Of a stretch of DNA of 64,000 nucleotides, positions 16,017-27,761 are shown piece after piece. Made by a program: the position numbers and the translations under genes. Below the pieces are notes generated by a model. The model saw only the letters and a program-made list of their open reading frames with translations. It searched no databases and was not told the origin of the DNA. Every line of letters begins with the position of its first letter. The stretch's first letter is position 1. The stretch comes from Whalleya microplaca (lineage: Eukaryota > Ascomycota > Sordariomycetes > Xylariales > Xylariaceae), in assembly GCA_022497155.1 (NCBI GenBank), contig MU385734.1, positions 496,001-560,000 of the forward strand. Reading direction: 5' to 3'.

Positions 16017-16028
16017 ATGACATTTTGA
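16017..16028 (+). promoter_or_regulatory. Mini upstream ORF (M-T-F-stop)
   Basis: An ATG at 16017 opens a three-codon frame that stops at 16026-16028, only six bases before the main start at 16035 and in the same frame. A second minimal frame, ATG-TGG-TAA, lies at 15639-15647. If transcription starts upstream of them, both could lower translation of the zinc-finger protein. The transcript start is not known, so this is inference. Confidence 0.4.
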
Positions 16029-16034
16029 CGGAAC

Positions 16035-19000
16035 ATGACTTCTGTTCTTTCCACATCGCTCAGAGACGTCAAACCACCTGTACCGTTTGCGCGATCACGA
16101 CCAATCATGACTCTGGTACAGGAGCCGACGCCGCCGCAGCATATCAAGCAGGAGGATGAACCAGAGAGAGGTCGCCGCCGGAGTATCTCTCATGACAAGG
16201 ATATGGATGGCAATGAGAGTGACCAGGCCGGTGAGGGTGACACAAAAAACGGCAACTCGTCTAACTCGGACGGCCCCGTGAGAAAGCGAAGGCGGAGTCG
16301 CAAAGGCCTCGACAAGAAATTCGAATGCCCTACTGAAGGATGCGGCAAGAGTTATTCGAGGGCCGAGCATCTGTGAGCTTTTAAGAAGAAGGCACTTGGT
16401 CCGTGTTGCCTCTAGGCTAACATGTCGCACAGCTACCGACATCAGTTGAACCACTCGCCGAAACAGATATACCGGTGTGACTTTCAGGACTGCAACCGGC
16501 AATTTGTCCGACTTGATTTGTGTAATCGTCACAAGGACCGTCATATTGCGAAAGGGTCGGCGCTGAATCGAAAGGATTCGCTGGTCAGCCAAGCTTCTCC
16601 GGTCGACAACGTAAGAGCTCCGTATCTAACGCCTAGCTCGGCGTCCCCCGATTTCCACTGGTTTGAGACATCTTATAGTAAAGGACACGGAGCTCACCAC
16701 GAATACCAGTCACCAAAAGATGCCATTGGCACCCCGTATACCCCGATAACGAACACGCCCCCGACAGGCTATCCTCATGCCGGACCGCCAGGCGGCGTCG
16801 ATGGCTATATGCATCACGACTCGGGCTATCATAACCCTCATGGTGCGCGACACCCACATCACTCCCCACCCGGTTCGGGGAGACCGACGGTTCAAACTAA
16901 CGTTGGTCCTTATGGAGTTTTGTCGCCCGTGTCGACGCAGCATGGGAGCTACCACACCCAACCTACCGGCACCCCACAGTCTGCCACAGCAATACCTTAT
17001 GTTTCTCAACAGAACTTCACACCGTTCACGCTACCCCCTTCCGATTTTGCGACGACCTCGGCTGCTGCTATGTCGAGAGATTCGGGGCAGGCATACGCGC
17101 CTGCTACCTCTGGAGAGTATAATGACCATTCGCATGCCCAATCATCTGGAGAGATGATGTTATTAGATCAGATGACATCACAGAGCACTATTCCAGTTTT
17201 TGGCACTGACGGAGTTCTGAATAAGTCTCCCTACGTAGCTATTCCTGAAGACTTTGTGGCGTACCTATTTAACACCAACGCCCCTGATGGCTCGCCCTCA
17301 CTAGGTCACATGATGCCCCAAAATCAATACGCAAAGTACGTATCAATAGCAATATCAGGGCAAAATTTAAGCTAATGGCGGACGCACCTAGTTATGGAGA
17401 ATACCAGCATCAATATGGCATGCCATATTACGGGACCGATGGTCAATCTCTGGGCTATTTCCCACCATCCAACCAGCCGCAACAGGTCATGGCTGTCACG
17501 AATCTTCTTGACCCAAATCTACCAGAGTCCCTGCTCTCTGAGGAGAAAAGTCAGGAGATATTTGACTTTGTTAAGGAACGATTTCACGAAAACGACCATG
17601 CCCCAGTCGAACGCCAAAGAGATAATATCCTCGAAGGCGATAGGAGCGATGAGCATCATATGCTGAGCCGCAGGATGATGCAACAGTACATAGGTTCTTA
17701 CTGGGTGCATTTCAGCGATCAAATACCCATTCTTCACAAACCGACATTCTCGCCGGATAGGACGCCGAACCTATTGTTGATAGCTGTGATGGCAATAGGG
17801 GCTGCATGTTTAGACAGAACCCATGGAACGAAGGTGGTTAGGGCTGGAGCTCAACTCTCCAACTTTCTTGCGTGGCATCTGAGATGGGAAATATTTATGG
17901 ATGTGAATTTTCGACCACCGGCAAAGCTGTGGATTTTCCAGACGTTATTGCTATTGGAACTATACGAAAAAATGTATTCGACAAGAGAGCTCCATGAGCG
18001 AGCTCACATCCACCACGCGACCACCATTACGCTTATGCGCAGAGGAAGGTCGCTCATCGGAAAATCTGCTCTCGATTCGCCTCCGAATTCGCGGGAGGAC
18101 AAGCAACTGTCGAACAGCTCTAGACATTCCTCTACCTCCGGTCTCGCTCACACGGCTGATGAGTGGTGGAACCATTGGATTACGAACGAGACGACCCGAC
18201 GTGCTGCATTTGCTGCATTCCTGATCGATTCGGTTCATGCCACCATGTTTGGGCATTCGACCGTGATGGTCGCGCATGAGATGCGACTGCCTCTCCCATG
18301 CGACGAACAGCTGTGGAAGGCTACGAGCGGTGCTGAGGTGGGCAGGATCGAAGCAAATCTGATGTCGAACGGTATTAAGCCGATTTCGTTTCTCGAAGGT
18401 CTCAAGCGGACTCTTGCGGGACAGGAAGTGCAGACGAACTCTTTTGGTCGACAGATCCTCATGGCTGGCCTGCTAAGTGTTAGTTGGCACATGAACCAAC
18501 GGGATCTTCAGGTCAGCTCGCTCGGCGGCGGTGTGCAACAGGCCCTCGGGGGTCGCGACAAATGGCGATCGACGCTGACCAAAGCATTCGACTCATGGAG
18601 GACGGACTTCGATAAGTCGCTGGACAGGAACGAGTCCACAGTCGACCCCTATACCTACGATAAACGAAGCGAAGCCAACGTGGTTTTCGAAAGTCGAACC
18701 GTGCTGCACCACCTGGCTCACATGGCCATGCACGTGGACATAGTCGACTGCCAGATCTTTGCCCGCGCCAAGCGCCTGCTTGGTAGGGCAATCGGAACGC
18801 AGGACCTGAACAGCGCCCAACGAAGGATGAAGGACCTCTGGGCACCCTCGGCCAAGGCTCGCGATGCCACGTTCTACGCTGCCAAGTTCCTATGCTCTGT
18901 GCTGGTCCCCGATAATCCGAATTCGGTACAGTCTGACCCCTACAACCGCCAGTCCGGCGCCGTGATGTATATCGCGAGGGATGACGTATTGCTGAACCGA

Positions 19001-19309
19001 CCCTGGGTACTCTATTTCGCTGCGTTGGTCGTGTGGTGTTACGGTTTCGCGCTGGAGGGGCCTTGCCCCAACCTCGAGGTTCCAAGTAGCCACCAGGAGA
19101 AGATGCAACAGATGCGTGATTACCTACGGAGGGTCGGGTCGCTGCAGTCGCCAGAGGACTTCAAGGGTCTGAAGGGCGTCAATAACAACAGCGTTCTACT
19201 CACCGTGCTCAAGGACTCGTTCGAGTCGACACGCTGGGAGTTGCTCCACGAGGGAGCGACGCTGTTGAGCAACTGTATTCAGCTCAACAGCGGCGCCACC
19301 GTGGTTTGA
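16035..19309 (+). CDS. C2H2 zinc-finger / fungal-specific transcription factor
   Basis: Predicted nuclear DNA-binding regulator. Proposed exons: 16035-16372, 16433-17335, 17392-19309, giving 1052 residues. Residues about 1-95 are charged, with a basic patch (RKRRRSRKG) that could serve as nuclear localisation signal. Two adjacent C2H2 fingers follow, both C-x4-C-x12-H-x3-H, the first starting at CPTEGC and the second at CDFQDC. The first intron splits finger 1. A long low-complexity region rich in His, Pro, Ser and Thr comes next. The C-terminal half matches the fungal-specific regulatory domain (fungal_trans, PF04082 type), with the characteristic stretch around YWVHFSDQIPILHKPTF. The same combination occurs in Klf1- and AmdX-like proteins, but the exact orthologue and target genes cannot be named from sequence alone. 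An in-frame stop just upstream supports this start. Confidence 0.9.
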
Positions 19310-20578
19310 GGGACAGTCGATCGGTCGGTTGGCCATCATAACTGGGACAAAGGACTATATTCTTCTTCGAACCCTACATTTATGCGGCGTGGTACCAACG
19401 GGAATGTCTATACGATGACGATTCTGTGCACGTGAGAGATGACAGAGGGAGGGAAGGAAAGGGATTACGGACAAGGGATATCAAAATTTTTTCTTTGCGT
19501 TTGGTTTTGGCTTAAGTGGGAATTTGGGCATGCCGGACTTTTGCTATGTGTAACTGAAGTGCGATTTCTCGCTATATATACCCCCCCTTTACGATTTGTG
19601 ATCGGGATGCGACTATGTCTACCATATATGCCCATGAATTTGGTGGGATGTCCGCTATTATATTGTTATATACATATATATATACATACGAATTACGAAG
19701 GGGCCGAAGAGGCAGCAGTCATTGAGCATCGACTTGAGGATATTCTGGTGATAATGTAAACAGGGGGGCTAGGGGATGGTTATGTGATGCGACACGTGCA
19801 TGTATGTAAGCCTCCTAATGGGGAGATGGTCGATCCGACTGCTCGGGAAGCCGGTCCATTAGTTACGAAATAATTGCTACAGATGGTCATATTCCAGAAA
19901 ACACTACATAGTCAGTTTGGAAGCCCTCAGAGGTTGTTTATGTATGCCAGTGTAAGATACCAGTCTTTTGAACCTAGGTGGATGAGATAGTCCGAAGTTG
20001 TAAGGAGCCTTAGTATGTAGATTACTACACACCTTAGTCGAGTCTAGAGTTCTGCTAAGATCGGAGGGCCGGGAGATGTGGGGACGGATGTTCTAGCGGA
20101 CCAGACATGTACTGCGAAGTACACTATTTCAGACTAGAAGCATCTAGTCGCGGGTAAATAGCATGGTTACGACTTGGACAGAAAAGGGGACCTGCTTTTT
20201 TGTACAATGTTATACCAAGGTAGCTTTGTGGGATGAATTTAGGTTAGTCGCACCCTCAAGTCCATGGCATCATGAATAATAGCCCCGGACTTTCCAACCT
20301 CCAGTTGGAGGTACCCTAAGGTTTGGCCGCTTCCGCATTAACTCCGAGAAGTACTTAAACTAAGCACCTAAGACCGAAGAAGCTCTGACTCAGTTCTGAA
20401 TACATACATAAACTGATAGGCGAATTCGGGAGCTATAGCTACATAATCCCGCCAATTCCGGGTCCCCCACCTCTCTCTCCATCGTCATTGGGACTCACCC
20501 GCAGGCTTCGCTCTCAGTCGGCGTATCCCGTCTTAGATCTCAAGCTTCACAGCAGACAAGCAGCACGTTGAGCTCAAC
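19310..20578. other. Intergenic, 3' end and F-box promoter
   Basis: Trailer of the zinc-finger gene, with an AT dinucleotide tract near 19670-19690, followed by the upstream region of the F-box gene. The last 120 bases are C/T-rich. A short open frame at 19439-19759 has no gene-like features. Confidence 0.6.
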
Positions 20579-22688
20579 ATGACTTTATTGACAGATCTCC
20601 CACCGGAGATCTTGCATCATATCTTTGGTTACGTCGACCCGCCGGACCTGGGGTGGATTCCCCGCATCTGCAAGAGTCTCTACTTCACAGTAACAAGCAA
20701 TACCGCTCTGTTCAAGCTGGTCTATCTGAATAACCTCGACAAGCCGTCGAGGGACAAGATCGATTGGGAGAAAGCTCTGAAGGATTATGTCCGCCTGCAG
20801 ATTATCTGCTGTCAGGATCGCCCTCTAAAAGAAAAGGTACGATGGTTACACATCACATTCGTATACCTAGGCTGTATGCTATGTAGTGTAGACTTCATCA
20901 AACGACTGACATTGTCTCCCTTGCGCAGAAGAAAGAACTATTTTTTGTCTACGAGACAGTCAAGGACCTACTTCAAAATGCCGCGACCGACACTGCTCGG
21001 CACCCCTCGTCGACATATGTGCAGTCGCGCAATGCCGACCTGCTCAGCTCCTTTTTCGCAAATGAGACCAACCAGTCCGCGTTCTTGTGCCAATCTTTCA
21101 TCTACCGGTTCGCCCGCAACTACGGAATGAATCCAGAGTATGTTGATTCGCTGCCGCGGGCAGACCATCGGGCGAGCGCGCACTTGCATTGCCTTTACGG
21201 AGTTCCCATGTTATATGCACAAGCTCATAGGACGAGGTCGAGCAAGAGTAAGTCACTTTCAGAGTCTTCTAGCACCCCTTTGACCCTATCCCATAAGTAT
21301 ACAAACTGATAGTAGAGTATGGGCGGGAATGGGGAGCTATGGGCTGGATTAAAGCTCTGGGGTATTTGCTGAATTGTCTGGAAAGATCAATTACTGACCC
21401 CTGATGTTGCAGTGAGCCCGTATGCATGCGCCAAGGTGTATGATCTCAGACAGTACACCTCAAAGACCCTTTGGGGCCCGTTCATGGATGATGAAACGGA
21501 TGAGGTGGACTGGGAGAAAGTGGAAGCTATCATGGTCGTCATCGGGTCGAACCTCAAGAAGCTGCACCTCACCAGAAACCCGCTCTGCAAGGACACCTGG
21601 AACATGCCCTTCGCAGGCTGCTGGGCCAACAGCTACAAGCCATTAAGTATCGTCCGTGAGCCGGATCCGTTGGATCTCAACGACCCTTACGGCGTAACGG
21701 GGACATGGCTACGCGTCGTCTGCTTCCTCGACTACACCGACTTCTTCGCGTATAATTTTACCTCTGACCCGCCGCTCCCGGGCGTCCCCCGGCACGCGGT
21801 CCATTACGGCGAGGCCACGCGACTGATCCTCATGAAAGTCCGCGTGACGAGCATCGAGCCGCCGGGACCCTACGACGGACAGGCGTTGCCGATCGTGCAC
21901 TTCAAAGGCGGCTCGCGCTCGCTGGACGATAGCCTCGATGAGAACGCCAACTCTGACTTGAGAGGTATGAGGGGTACGTTCGCGCTCCCTGTCGAGGTCT
22001 GAGAATGCTAATATAGTGATGGGGGGAAACAGGTACGGTCCGCCTGACGCGCGAGGGCGAAGTGCGCTGGACGACGTTCTCGATCTTCGAGGGCGTCGAG
22101 AGGTGGCGCAGCGAGAGCGTGCAGATTGGGGGCCCCAAGAGCGCCAAGGGTGTCTTTGGGAACTGGTTTGATAAGTAAGTTGAACTGACTGTGCTGTTGG
22201 GGTTAGGACATGAGATGGTAACCGGTTTTCCTAGGGACTTTGACCCGCGCGGTCCAGCAGGACCTACTGCGTTCTGGAAGGTATCCGACACGGTTGCTGA
22301 GTCCGGCGGCTACCGGGCGCTCATGCGAGAAAGTGAGTAACATTCCGATATTCTCATCTCTCATTTCTCAATTTGGCTTGTCTTAGGAGCAATAATGCCC
22401 TATTCGGATATACTCATGAGTTAGAAACTCATGAGACACGTCTCGGATCCCTAACTGTTCACTCGCTCAACTACCTGGAAATATGAAGCACTGACGCGAG
22501 ATTTTTTAGTCTTGCCCCTGCTTCACGAGCAACTTGCCGACGGCGAAAGTGACGGCGATTATGAATTTCCCCAGGCGGATGATGAGGTGGAGGAGGGGGA
22601 GGATGAGGAGGACGAGGAGGGCGAAGATGAGCCTGGGGTCGAGATAGAAATTGCCGATGTCACTTGGGTCAGCTGGACCGACGATTAG
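20579..22688 (+). CDS. F-box protein with acidic C-terminal tail
   Basis: Predicted substrate receptor of an SCF ubiquitin ligase. Proposed exons: 20579-20836, 20929-21247, 21413-21964, 22033-22174, 22235-22332, 22510-22688, giving 515 residues. The N-terminus carries a clear F-box (LTDLPPEILHHIFGYVDPPD, then the ICKSLYFTV helix at about residues 4-45). The middle has no leucine-rich or WD repeats that I can see. A conserved-looking block around FSIFEGVERW and the WKVSDTVAESGGYRALMRE segment follow. The last exon encodes a tail of mostly Glu and Asp before a short end in VSWTDD. The F-box would bind Skp1; the target is unknown. All junctions keep frame. Confidence 0.85.
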
Positions 22689-23517
22689 TTCTTGCGTCCT
22701 CTCGTTCTCATTCTCATATCGAGGGGAGGCAGGGGGTTGGTTCTAGATTGATACGGGCTGTAACGTAAGAACACGGAGGACTTCATCATATGTAGATTCT
22801 CGACATGAGGTCAGTCACAGCTTTTGTATGAATACATGTTACGAAAGCAAATAATTATGATATCAAATTATATTGCGTGCCCTTGTCTCTGAGCTCGATA
22901 GATGGTGATTCCGAGCCTATGGAAGTGTATACCTATCCTTTATATTCTGAATGTAACATATCTATCTCCCTTGACACGAATCTTGACTGTCAGTGTCACG
23001 TAGATTTGGTTAGATTCTGGGGCTGCTGAGATAGTGGAGCTTGCTGTAGCGATCTCCGATAGCAGGCCTTCCACTCTAATAGTACTTCACTGACGAGGTA
23101 TAGTCGTAACAAGATTAGAACGACTACTATAATACAGCAATATATATGAGCTTTATCCTTATTATTGAATACGTATTGAAATTATTTATTGAATTATGTT
23201 AATGAGTATTGCATCATGTTATTGAGAGACTATAGAAAATCATGTTTAATTGCGGAGGCGGCTACTGCAATTCGTATATACCTAGCAGCCTATGTATGCG
23301 TTCAGTGGCCCGAGCTCGCCGAACCTCGGTACAATTGGTAGAGATCTCTCGCCCATGGAACCGATAAACCAACCGATAAACAGAACACCATTTAATTTAT
23401 CAGCTATAGTTCGTCCTAACCTTTTAACCTACTGACTTACAAGTTCAACTCCACCATTCAATTCAAACATGCTACGCTCGTTATATTTCAACTAGATATA
23501 GGTAGACGCTGGTCACG
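22689..23517. other. Intergenic, PEX12 upstream region
   Basis: AT-rich spacer in its middle (about 22800-23280), becoming more GC-rich towards PEX12. No gene seen. Confidence 0.6.
23324..23329 (+). promoter_or_regulatory. CCTCGG element, candidate fatty-acid regulator site
   Basis: One CCTCGG hexamer lies about 190 bp upstream of PEX12. CCTCGG is the core site of the FarA/FarB (Ctf1) regulators that induce peroxisomal and beta-oxidation genes in Aspergillus and relatives. A single hexamer is expected by chance about once per 2 kb on two strands, so the evidence is weak. Confidence 0.3.
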
Positions 23518-24828
23518 ATGGAATTTGTCACCGCCCTCCGGGGCACGTTCGACGACCAGAAACCGTCCCTCTTCGAGCTCCTCTCGGAACAACAGCTCAA
23601 CTCGCTGCTCCCACCGACACTACGCTACCTCCTGACCGTCGCCACCCACCGCTACCCGCGCTACCTGCTGCGGGCCCTCAACTCCTTCGATGAGCTGTAC
23701 GCGCTGGCCATGCTCGTCGTCGAGCGCCACTACCTGCGCACGCGCGGCGGCGGCTTCACCGAGCACTTCTACGGCCTGAAGCGGGAGAAGGCCCTGCAGG
23801 CCGAGATCCCGCGCGCCGCCCTCAGCAGCCCCGGCATCGTGCGCCAGGCGCTGCGGCTGAGCGAGCGCGACGTCTGGAAGAACCTCGCCGTCATGGTCGC
23901 GCTGCCCTACCTCAAGCGCAAGCTCGACGACGCCCACGAGGTCGAGGCCCCGCGCGCCCTGCTCGGCGCCAGCTACACCCGCATGCCCGCGAACCCGACG
24001 CTGCGGCAGCGCCTCGCCCACTACTACAAGTGGTTCGTCCGCAGCGTCTACCCCAGCGTCCACGCCGCCTACTACTTCGCCATCATCGCCTTCAACCTCG
24101 CCTACCTGTTCGACAACACCAAGTACCACAACCCCTTCCTGTGGCTCATCGGCACCCGCATACGCCGCATGAACGCCGCCGATTTCCAGGCCATCGAGGC
24201 CCTGGGTAAGCCGAAGGTCGGCAGCCCGCCGTCGGCCGCCACGAGCCTCTTCAACCCGAGGACGATAGGCCCGAAGCTGTTGAATAGCTTGTCGGTGCTG
24301 CTGCCGACGAGTATCTTCGCCCTCAAGTTCCTCGAGTGGTGGTACGCGTCCGATTTCGCTAAGCAGCTGTCGAGGAAGGCGGCGGAGAACCTCGAGCTGC
24401 CGCCGCCCGTCGTCTCGGGGCTATCCGCCCTAGGCGTCAAGATGGCGCGGAAGAAGGGGCAGAGCGACACTAACGAGACAGGTAAAGAGAAGGAAGACGG
24501 CCAGGGCCACGAACAGAGCAAGGTGCCCGCGGCCTCCGACGCGCCGATCTCCGCCGCGTCCCTGCTCCCGATCTACACCGTGCCGGCGCCGGCGGACTCG
24601 GAGCTGTGCCCGATCTGCGAGGACGAGATCGCGACGCCGACGGCGTGCCAGACGGGCGTCGTCTACTGCTACGCCTGCATCCACCGCTGGCTCGAGGGCG
24701 CGCACCCGCGGCAGGAGGAGTTCATGGCCGAGCGCGCCGGCGCGTGGGAGAGCGGGCAGGGCCGGTGCGCGGTCACGGGCCGGAGGGTCCTGGGGGGTAC
24801 TGAGGGCTTGAGACGCATCATGGTTTAA
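23518..24828 (+). CDS. PEX12: Peroxin-12, RING ubiquitin ligase of peroxisomal import
   Basis: Integral peroxisomal membrane protein that works with Pex2 and Pex10 as the ubiquitin ligase recycling the import receptor Pex5. It is a single 436-residue exon. The N-terminal two thirds hold the Pex2/Pex12 domain with hydrophobic segments, including the one around [19 protein letters not shown]. The C-terminus holds the degenerate Pex12 RING, starting at C364 and C367 (CPIC) and continuing through YCYACIHRW to GRCAVTGR; Pex12 RINGs normally bind fewer zinc ions than canonical RINGs. A linker of about 40 Lys/Glu/Gln-rich residues precedes it. GC at third positions is very high in the first 700 bases and lower afterwards. 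The model begins at the first ATG after an AT-rich leader. Confidence 0.95.
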   Translation: MEFVTALRGTFDDQKPSLFELLSEQQLNSLLPPTLRYLLTVATHRYPRYLLRALNSFDELYALAMLVVERHYLRTRGGGFTEHFYGLKREKALQAEIPRAALSSPGIVRQALRLSERDVWKNLAVMVALPYLKRKLDDAHEVEAPRALLGASYTRMPANPTLRQRLAHYYKWFVRSVYPSVHAAYYFAIIAFNLAYLFDNTKYHNPFLWLIGTRIRRMNAADFQAIEALGKPKVGSPPSAATSLFNPRTIGPKLLNSLSVLLPTSIFALKFLEWWYASDFAKQLSRKAAENLELPPPVVSGLSALGVKMARKKGQSDTNETGKEKEDGQGHEQSKVPAASDAPISAASLLPIYTVPAPADSELCPICEDEIATPTACQTGVVYCYACIHRWLEGAHPRQEEFMAERAGAWESGQGRCAVTGRRVLGGTEGLRRIMV

Positions 24829-26296
24829 TGGATGGAACGAATATTCGGATCTACGTAGCAGCTTTTCATTGCATGTGTGTACATATGGGTCGAGCACTGG
24901 CGTTACTGTGGGTTGGGGGTTTTACATCTACCTAGTTAGGGGAACGAGATAATGTCGGGTATGAGAGAGCTTTATGTTTGACAGTATGGTAAGTAGGTGT
25001 TGGTTGGGGTTCTCGCTCGAAGAACACAGATGCAGATGGTTACGTTATCAAGGTCCAAGAAAGGCTTGGACCTTCTATATCTCACGGAAAAGCTCAACGA
25101 TTTATTTATGTTATGGTAAGGTTATGGCCTCTACTAAAATCGCTGTATACAAGAGAAGGGAAATAATTGCAATAACTTCGCCCTAAAGGGGCGTCAAAAG
25201 ATGTTCATAGCACATATTCAAGGCCTCATTTTATAACAGCTATCTAGAGGGCTCGACCGGCCAGCCGAGACTACCTCAAATATAAAAATATAAAAATGAG
25301 CAGTCTACCCTTTTCTCCGTTGTCCGTGGCCTTCGAGAGGCTGCGGAATCGTACCATATAATCCCCAAATAAAGATATGAGCAGTTCAGCAGCGGAATAT
25401 TTCTACACAGTCGACCCTTCAAGGCTGGTTCCATTTCATTAAATAGATAAGAACCACACAAGCACAATGGGGAAATTCCATCCATAGGGCCCAGCTAGGC
25501 CCAGACCACGATGTAGAATAAGCTTAATAACCCCAACCTGGATCTTTCAAGTCGGAAAGGGCCCAGGAGTAGCGTCAGTACTCCAATTGTCCATCCTGCA
25601 ATATCAATTAACTCGGTACGAATCCAGGGGACCTCTCGCAGGTAGACAAAGTCACGCCGATCCTAAATTGAGGCTGACGTCTGGACTGCACTGGGCAGGA
25701 CAGTCCAGACCCGGACCGTCACATTGGGCTCTTATTACCCGGGATCCTGGGGACACTCACCTACTATTTATATACTTTATATACCATAGCAATTATCAGG
25801 GTCCTGAACCGCCAATGTTGTTCGTCGCTAGCACATTTCCCCCGGAACCTGCTGGCTAATACGGCTAAAAGCTGGGTCCTGTCTCCGTGGAATGACCAGC
25901 TCTTCCACTGCGATAGTGGCGAGCTGTACGGACGCACTTGGCTATTGGGTCCGGTCCTTGATGGTATCTGGAGGCGAGGTTTTAGAGGACGACCTGGGTA
26001 ATGACTGGCCTAGAGCTCCGTATGCTGCGCGTTGAGGGTGGTGTCGAGATTGGGCTTACTGCCTGAAGCAGGTTTCGGTTGGCACCGATCGAATGACCTC
26101 TTGAGTCTTGTATAAAGGTGTCGTTGCCTCACCTTGAGATGGGCTCGCGGCTTGTTAGGATGGTTCAATAGATCGGACTATTTAGTACTGGGTTAAGTAC
26201 TCGGCTCAAGCAACATCGTCACCAACACTGAGATATTGATCTATAGCACATAACATAGCACTATTACCATCAAATACAACCTCCCAACAACCCAAG
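24829..26296. other. Intergenic, no supported gene
   Basis: AT-rich spacer. Small open frames here have no domain. The last 100 bases form a likely leader for the secreted-protein gene, with a CA-rich run just before its ATG. Confidence 0.6.
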
Positions 26297-27188
26297 ATGC
26301 GTCTCACCCCCCTCCTCCTCCTCACCCCCCTCGCCGCCGCCGCCGCCGCCCCCTCATCCCTCCTCACCCCTCAGTCCCCCTTCACGCCCCGCGACGCGCC
26401 GGGCGACCTCCCGCGCATCGTCTCAGTCTCGTACTCGGGCAGCGGGTGCCCCTCCTCGAGCCCGGCGGTCGAGCGGACCGGCAGCGGCTTCAACGACGTC
26501 GGGTTCCAGCTGAACGGGTTCGAGGCGCAGACGACCCCCGCCGCCTCGCCCGCCGCGTCCTCCGTCAACTGCCAGGTGCACCTGCAGGCTGCGGGCGCGT
26601 CGGCGGGCTGGCAGGTCGGCGTCGCCGAGGTCGTGGTCAGGGGGCACTTGGTGCTGGATCCGGGGGCGAGGCTGGAGTATTATGTCTCGAGCTTTTGGAG
26701 CGAGGATGCTGGGGATACGGTATGTTTGCTTTTTTTTTTTTTGCTTGAATATGAGATTTGGTGTGTTGGTGTGATGATATGTTGGCTGGGCTGGGCTTGT
26801 GTTTGGGATATGTTACTTACCCCTTTACTTCTCTCTTGGTGTTGTAAAGCCACCACGCGCTTCCACTGGAATGATACATGCGGCGCTAGGCGAGGATATC
26901 TGCATAGCAGTGAACCCGCGGACTAACAACCACCCACAGGTAACAATCCACGGCACGGTGCCCAATAGCGGGCCGGGCCGCCTCGACACCGACGTGACGG
27001 CGCACACGACGGTGCCCGGCGCCAACGTCGTGTACTCGCCCTGCACGGGCCCCGACGGCGCCGTCGGCCTCCTCAACGTCAACTTCCGCGTCGCCCTGCT
27101 CGCCGACGGGAGCCAGTACGGCTACTTCGGCAAGGGCGCCGGGGCCGCCGCTACCGAGAGCTGGGGGTACGTGTGGAGGCTGTGCTAG
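26297..27188 (+). CDS. Small secreted DUF4360-type protein
   Basis: Predicted extracellular protein of unknown function, about 223 residues. Proposed exons: 26297-26719 and 26940-27188. The N-terminus is a clear signal peptide of about 19 residues (MRLTPLLLLTPLAAAAAAP). The mature part has the DUF4360 (PF14273) look: an IVSVSYSGSGCP start, a VNCQVH strand, a YYVSSFW strand and a C-terminal WGYVWRLC. Four cysteines could form two disulphides. The intron is 220 bp, long for this window. Its right half, about 26850-26939, is open in the downstream reading frame, so retention of an extra segment is possible, but direct joining fits the family better. The neighbouring TMEM16 gene is convergent. 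Confidence 0.8.
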
Positions 27189-27761
27189 CTGGGTATGAGG
27201 GTGTAAGGGCGTAAGGGATGGTAGATAGGGATGAGAGTAGGTAGGTGTAGGATACCCATGTTAAAAGCGTTTGAAAAGGTTGGGTAGCATGAACAAAATT
27301 CAACTTTACTTGCATATGTATCATGGACTTTGAGGGGCTGCGTTATATCTGGTATCATTCTCGATGGCATGGACTTGGGATTGGTTATATAGGAGTATCC
27401 ATGGTCTTTACCAACCTTCATTCGGCCTAGTAGAGTGATCTATGAAGATGTTCCAATTAATGTAAGTGAAAATATATACATGTCGTTCAGGAGTACTTAA
27501 GGGTCTACCATCCAGGGATGCCATTCTCATCCCATCTTTCACCAGTAATTAGCTACGTAGACTCTCAACCTACCAGCGGGTTACTTATCCAAAGCAACAT
27601 GAGATTACCATTCAAACAATAATACCATTTGCAGTTAAAACTAATAAAAATTCTGCTGCATTTTAACGTTCCACCGCTACTAACCCTACAATGCCAGCCA
27701 CGGCCAGATTCAGCAGCGCCCCCTCCACCGCTTCGTGCACGGCGAGCAGCGGCCCAGACGC
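27189..27761. other. Convergent 3' spacer
   Basis: Shared downstream region between the DUF4360 gene (+) and the TMEM16 gene (-). AT-rich in the middle; no gene seen. Confidence 0.6.

Larger units (their letters stand above)
6177..16034. other. 9.9 kb intergenic stretch, no supported gene
   Basis: The HOG1 3' region is followed by a long mixed-composition spacer. Open frames at 7000-7593 (minus), 11324-11686 (minus) and 13713-14126 (plus) have no recognisable domain. The first is partly encoded by a tandem repeat. A more GC-rich patch at about 10.9-12.0 kb, between AT-rich flanks, may hold eroded coding sequence. The last 600-700 bases are the promoter and leader of the zinc-finger gene. No tRNA or intact mobile element was recognised. 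Confidence 0.5.

Noticed and set aside
15523..16020. 165-residue frame upstream of the zinc-finger gene
   Set aside because: No ATG at its start and no domain; more likely promoter and leader of the gene at 16035.
23620..24129. Antisense frame of 169 residues in PEX12
   Set aside because: Val/Glu/Gly-rich shadow of the GC-rich sense codons without any motif.
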